The notes below the pieces were generated by a model, which made no database searches, was not told the origin of the DNA, and saw only the letters and a program-made list of their open reading frames with translations. Below, one piece after another: positions 4,937 through 6,127 of a DNA stretch of 6,127 bases. The DNA is from Gammaproteobacteria bacterium (lineage in GTDB: Bacteria; Pseudomonadota; Gammaproteobacteria; CAJXQU01), in the NCBI GenBank assembly GCA_026984275.1, contig JALSSM010000466.1, forward strand, positions 1 to 6,127, given 5' to 3'. Position 1 is the first letter of the stretch. Every line of letters starts with the position of its first letter. The position numbers and the translations under genes are program-made.

Positions 4937-6085
4937 TCAGGAAAAAATTTCAAGCAAATCATTCAGAAACCTGAGACCTTTCTCAGTCGGCCTGATCGGC
5001 TGTTGACCATCCATCATGGATGGCTGGATCAACTTTCTTTTGCGAGCAACTTCCATTGTCTGATCCAGCTCAGAGAACTTCAGTCCGGTTTTCATTTCAA
5101 ATTCTTCAATTAAAAAACCATCGTTTAATCGTAGAGCATTCATCATAAATTCAAGAATAAGATCATCCTTACTTAAATTTCTTCGATCGATATAAAGATC
5201 ACTTTCAATTAGATATTGTTTTGGATGCCTTGGTTTTGAAAATCTTTCAATCTCAATATCAGGCTTATAGTAACTGATCTTGCTATGAGCCCCTGCGCCG
5301 ATGCCCAGATAATCACCGAACTTCCAGTAATTCAAATTATGTTGACAGTTAAAACCTTCGCACGCATAAGCCGAGATTTCATATTGTTGATAGCCAGATC
5401 CTTTAAGCAAGGATTGTCCGGCATCCTGAAATTGCCAGATCAGATCATCACCTGGTAATACGGGTCGTTGTCGATAGAACAAGGTATTCGGCTCCATCGT
5501 CAGTTGATACCAGGAAATATGTTCCGGTTTGAGTTTTATCGCCTGTTCCAGATCAAACAGACTGCCCTCTGCATCATCCCCGGGCAAACCAAACATCAGA
5601 TCGAGATTGATATTTTCGAAGCCGGATTCACGGGCGATGGAAAATGCTTTTATGGCCTCATCAGCAGAATGTATTCGCCCCAGCTCTTTTAATTGCTGAT
5701 CACGAAAACTTTGAACACCGATCGACAAACGATTGATACCAACCTTTTTATAATGTGCAAAATGATCAGAATCGACTGTTCCGGGATTCGCTTCCAACGT
5801 AATCTCGATATCAGGAATCAGGGTTAATTTCTGATCAAGCTGTGTCAGAAAATAATCCATACCCGCTCCACTGATCAGGCTCGGCGTTCCACCACCAAAA
5901 AAGAGACTACTGATCGGTCGTCCTGAAATGAGAGGCAAATCACCATTTAGATCCGCTAATAATGCATCAAGATAATTTTTTTCCGGGATAGAACCTTTGA
6001 TGGCATGTGAATTAAAATCACAGTAAGGACATTTTTGAATACACCAGGGAAAATGAACATAGAGACTAAGAGGAATTTCAGACAT
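4937..6085 (-). CDS. hemW: Radical SAM heme chaperone HemW
   Basis: 382 residues, in the HemN-like radical SAM family. HemW binds heme and SAM and is proposed to hand heme to respiratory proteins; it is not a coproporphyrinogen oxidase despite common misannotation. Seen: YVHFPWC then the cluster motif C15-xxx-C19-xx-C22 followed by DF; GGGTPS (64-69); ITLEANPGT (95-103); RLSIGVQSF (119-127); and LDLMFGLPG (161-169). The HNxxYW heme-binding motif of HemW is present as HNLNYW (249-254), followed by FGDYLGIGAGAHS (256-268). This motif separates HemW from HemN. The C-terminal part (about 300-382) is the small HemN_C-type domain ending FLNDLLEIFS. Length is close to the E. coli protein. The start ATG lies inside the end of rdgB, and the only purine-rich site (GGGAG) is about 18 bases upstream. 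Translation is therefore probably coupled to rdgB. Confidence 0.96.
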   Translation of the reverse strand: MSEIPLSLYVHFPWCIQKCPYCDFNSHAIKGSIPEKNYLDALLADLNGDLPLISGRPISSLFFGGGTPSLISGAGMDYFLTQLDQKLTLIPDIEITLEANPGTVDSDHFAHYKKVGINRLSIGVQSFRDQQLKELGRIHSADEAIKAFSIARESGFENINLDLMFGLPGDDAEGSLFDLEQAIKLKPEHISWYQLTMEPNTLFYRQRPVLPGDDLIWQFQDAGQSLLKGSGYQQYEISAYACEGFNCQHNLNYWKFGDYLGIGAGAHSKISYYKPDIEIERFSKPRHPKQYLIESDLYIDRRNLSKDDLILEFMMNALRLNDGFLIEEFEMKTGLKFSELDQTMEVARKRKLIQPSMMDGQQPIRPTEKGLRFLNDLLEIFS

Positions 6086-6127
6086 TTAGCTGACGTGCCA
6101 ACTCCCTGAGTGCTTTACCACGATGAC
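6078..6127 (-). CDS. rdgB: 3' end of RdgB/HAM1 XTP/dITP diphosphatase (partial)
   Basis: Fifteen full codons on the - strand read HRGKALRELARQLNV and end with TGA at 6078-6080. The partial codon at the edge ends in GT, which fits the Ser of the family's C-terminal SHRG motif followed by an amphipathic helix (S-H-R-G-x-A-L). RdgB hydrolyses non-canonical purine triphosphates (ITP, dITP, XTP) to the monophosphates and keeps them out of DNA. The identification rests on this short motif plus the known rdgB-hemW gene order of many gammaproteobacteria, including E. coli. Its stop overlaps the hemW start by 8 bases (ATGTCTGA), so both are in one operon. Confidence 0.8.
   Translation of the reverse strand, partial: HRGKALRELARQLNV

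Noticed and set aside
4971..5023. Hairpins CTGAGA-TCTCAG (4971-4986) and CCATCC-GGATGG (5007-5023) as terminators for prc or hemW
   Set aside because: Both lie inside the hemW coding region with six-pair stems and no T-run on either strand.
1..6127. Mobile element, CRISPR array, toxin-antitoxin or defence system
   Set aside because: No transposase or integrase motif, terminal repeats, regularly spaced repeats or paired small genes were found; every long frame is a core gene or its shadow.

Overview
The window looks like a core, housekeeping stretch of a gammaproteobacterial chromosome. L13, S9, Prc and HemW resemble their E. coli counterparts closely in length and motifs. The tRNA encodes its own CCA end, rdgB lies directly before hemW, and a Coq7-type hydroxylase points to aerobic ubiquinone synthesis. 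Base composition leans to AT. Genus cannot be told from the sequence. No integrase, transposase, CRISPR array, toxin-antitoxin pair or defence gene is visible, and I found no convincing new system.

Layout, left to right. (1) The 3' end of an unrecognised, lysine-rich protein on the + strand (1-179) converges with a small heat-shock protein gene on the - strand (230-688). They share a terminator hairpin whose left arm is coding sequence. The heat-shock gene has a clear sigma-32-type promoter at 731-758. (2) coq7 on the - strand (855-1502) is divergent from the ribosomal operon rplM-rpsI (1590-2414). The 87-base gap holds a good sigma-70 promoter for rplM. (3) Just after rpsI come a perfect hairpin without a U-run and a tRNA-Gln(CUG) gene (2462-2535), so the tRNA may be read from the ribosomal operon. 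(4) A gene-free, AT-rich stretch (2536-2776) holds several short inverted and direct repeats. It leads into prc (2777-4903), which encodes a periplasmic tail-specific protease. (5) On the - strand, converging with prc, lies an rdgB-hemW pair. Only the last codons of rdgB are inside the window, and its stop overlaps the hemW start by 8 bases.

The genes belong to separate tasks: ribosome assembly and Gln decoding (rplM, rpsI, tRNA), protein quality control (the heat-shock chaperone and Prc), ubiquinone synthesis (coq7), heme trafficking (hemW) and nucleotide-pool cleaning (rdgB). The points most worth a second look are the repeat-rich leader of prc, the unusually short ribosome-binding-site spacing of prc, the coding terminator at 163-192, and a marked excess of GATC sites (about 65 counted by eye, about 24 expected for even composition).
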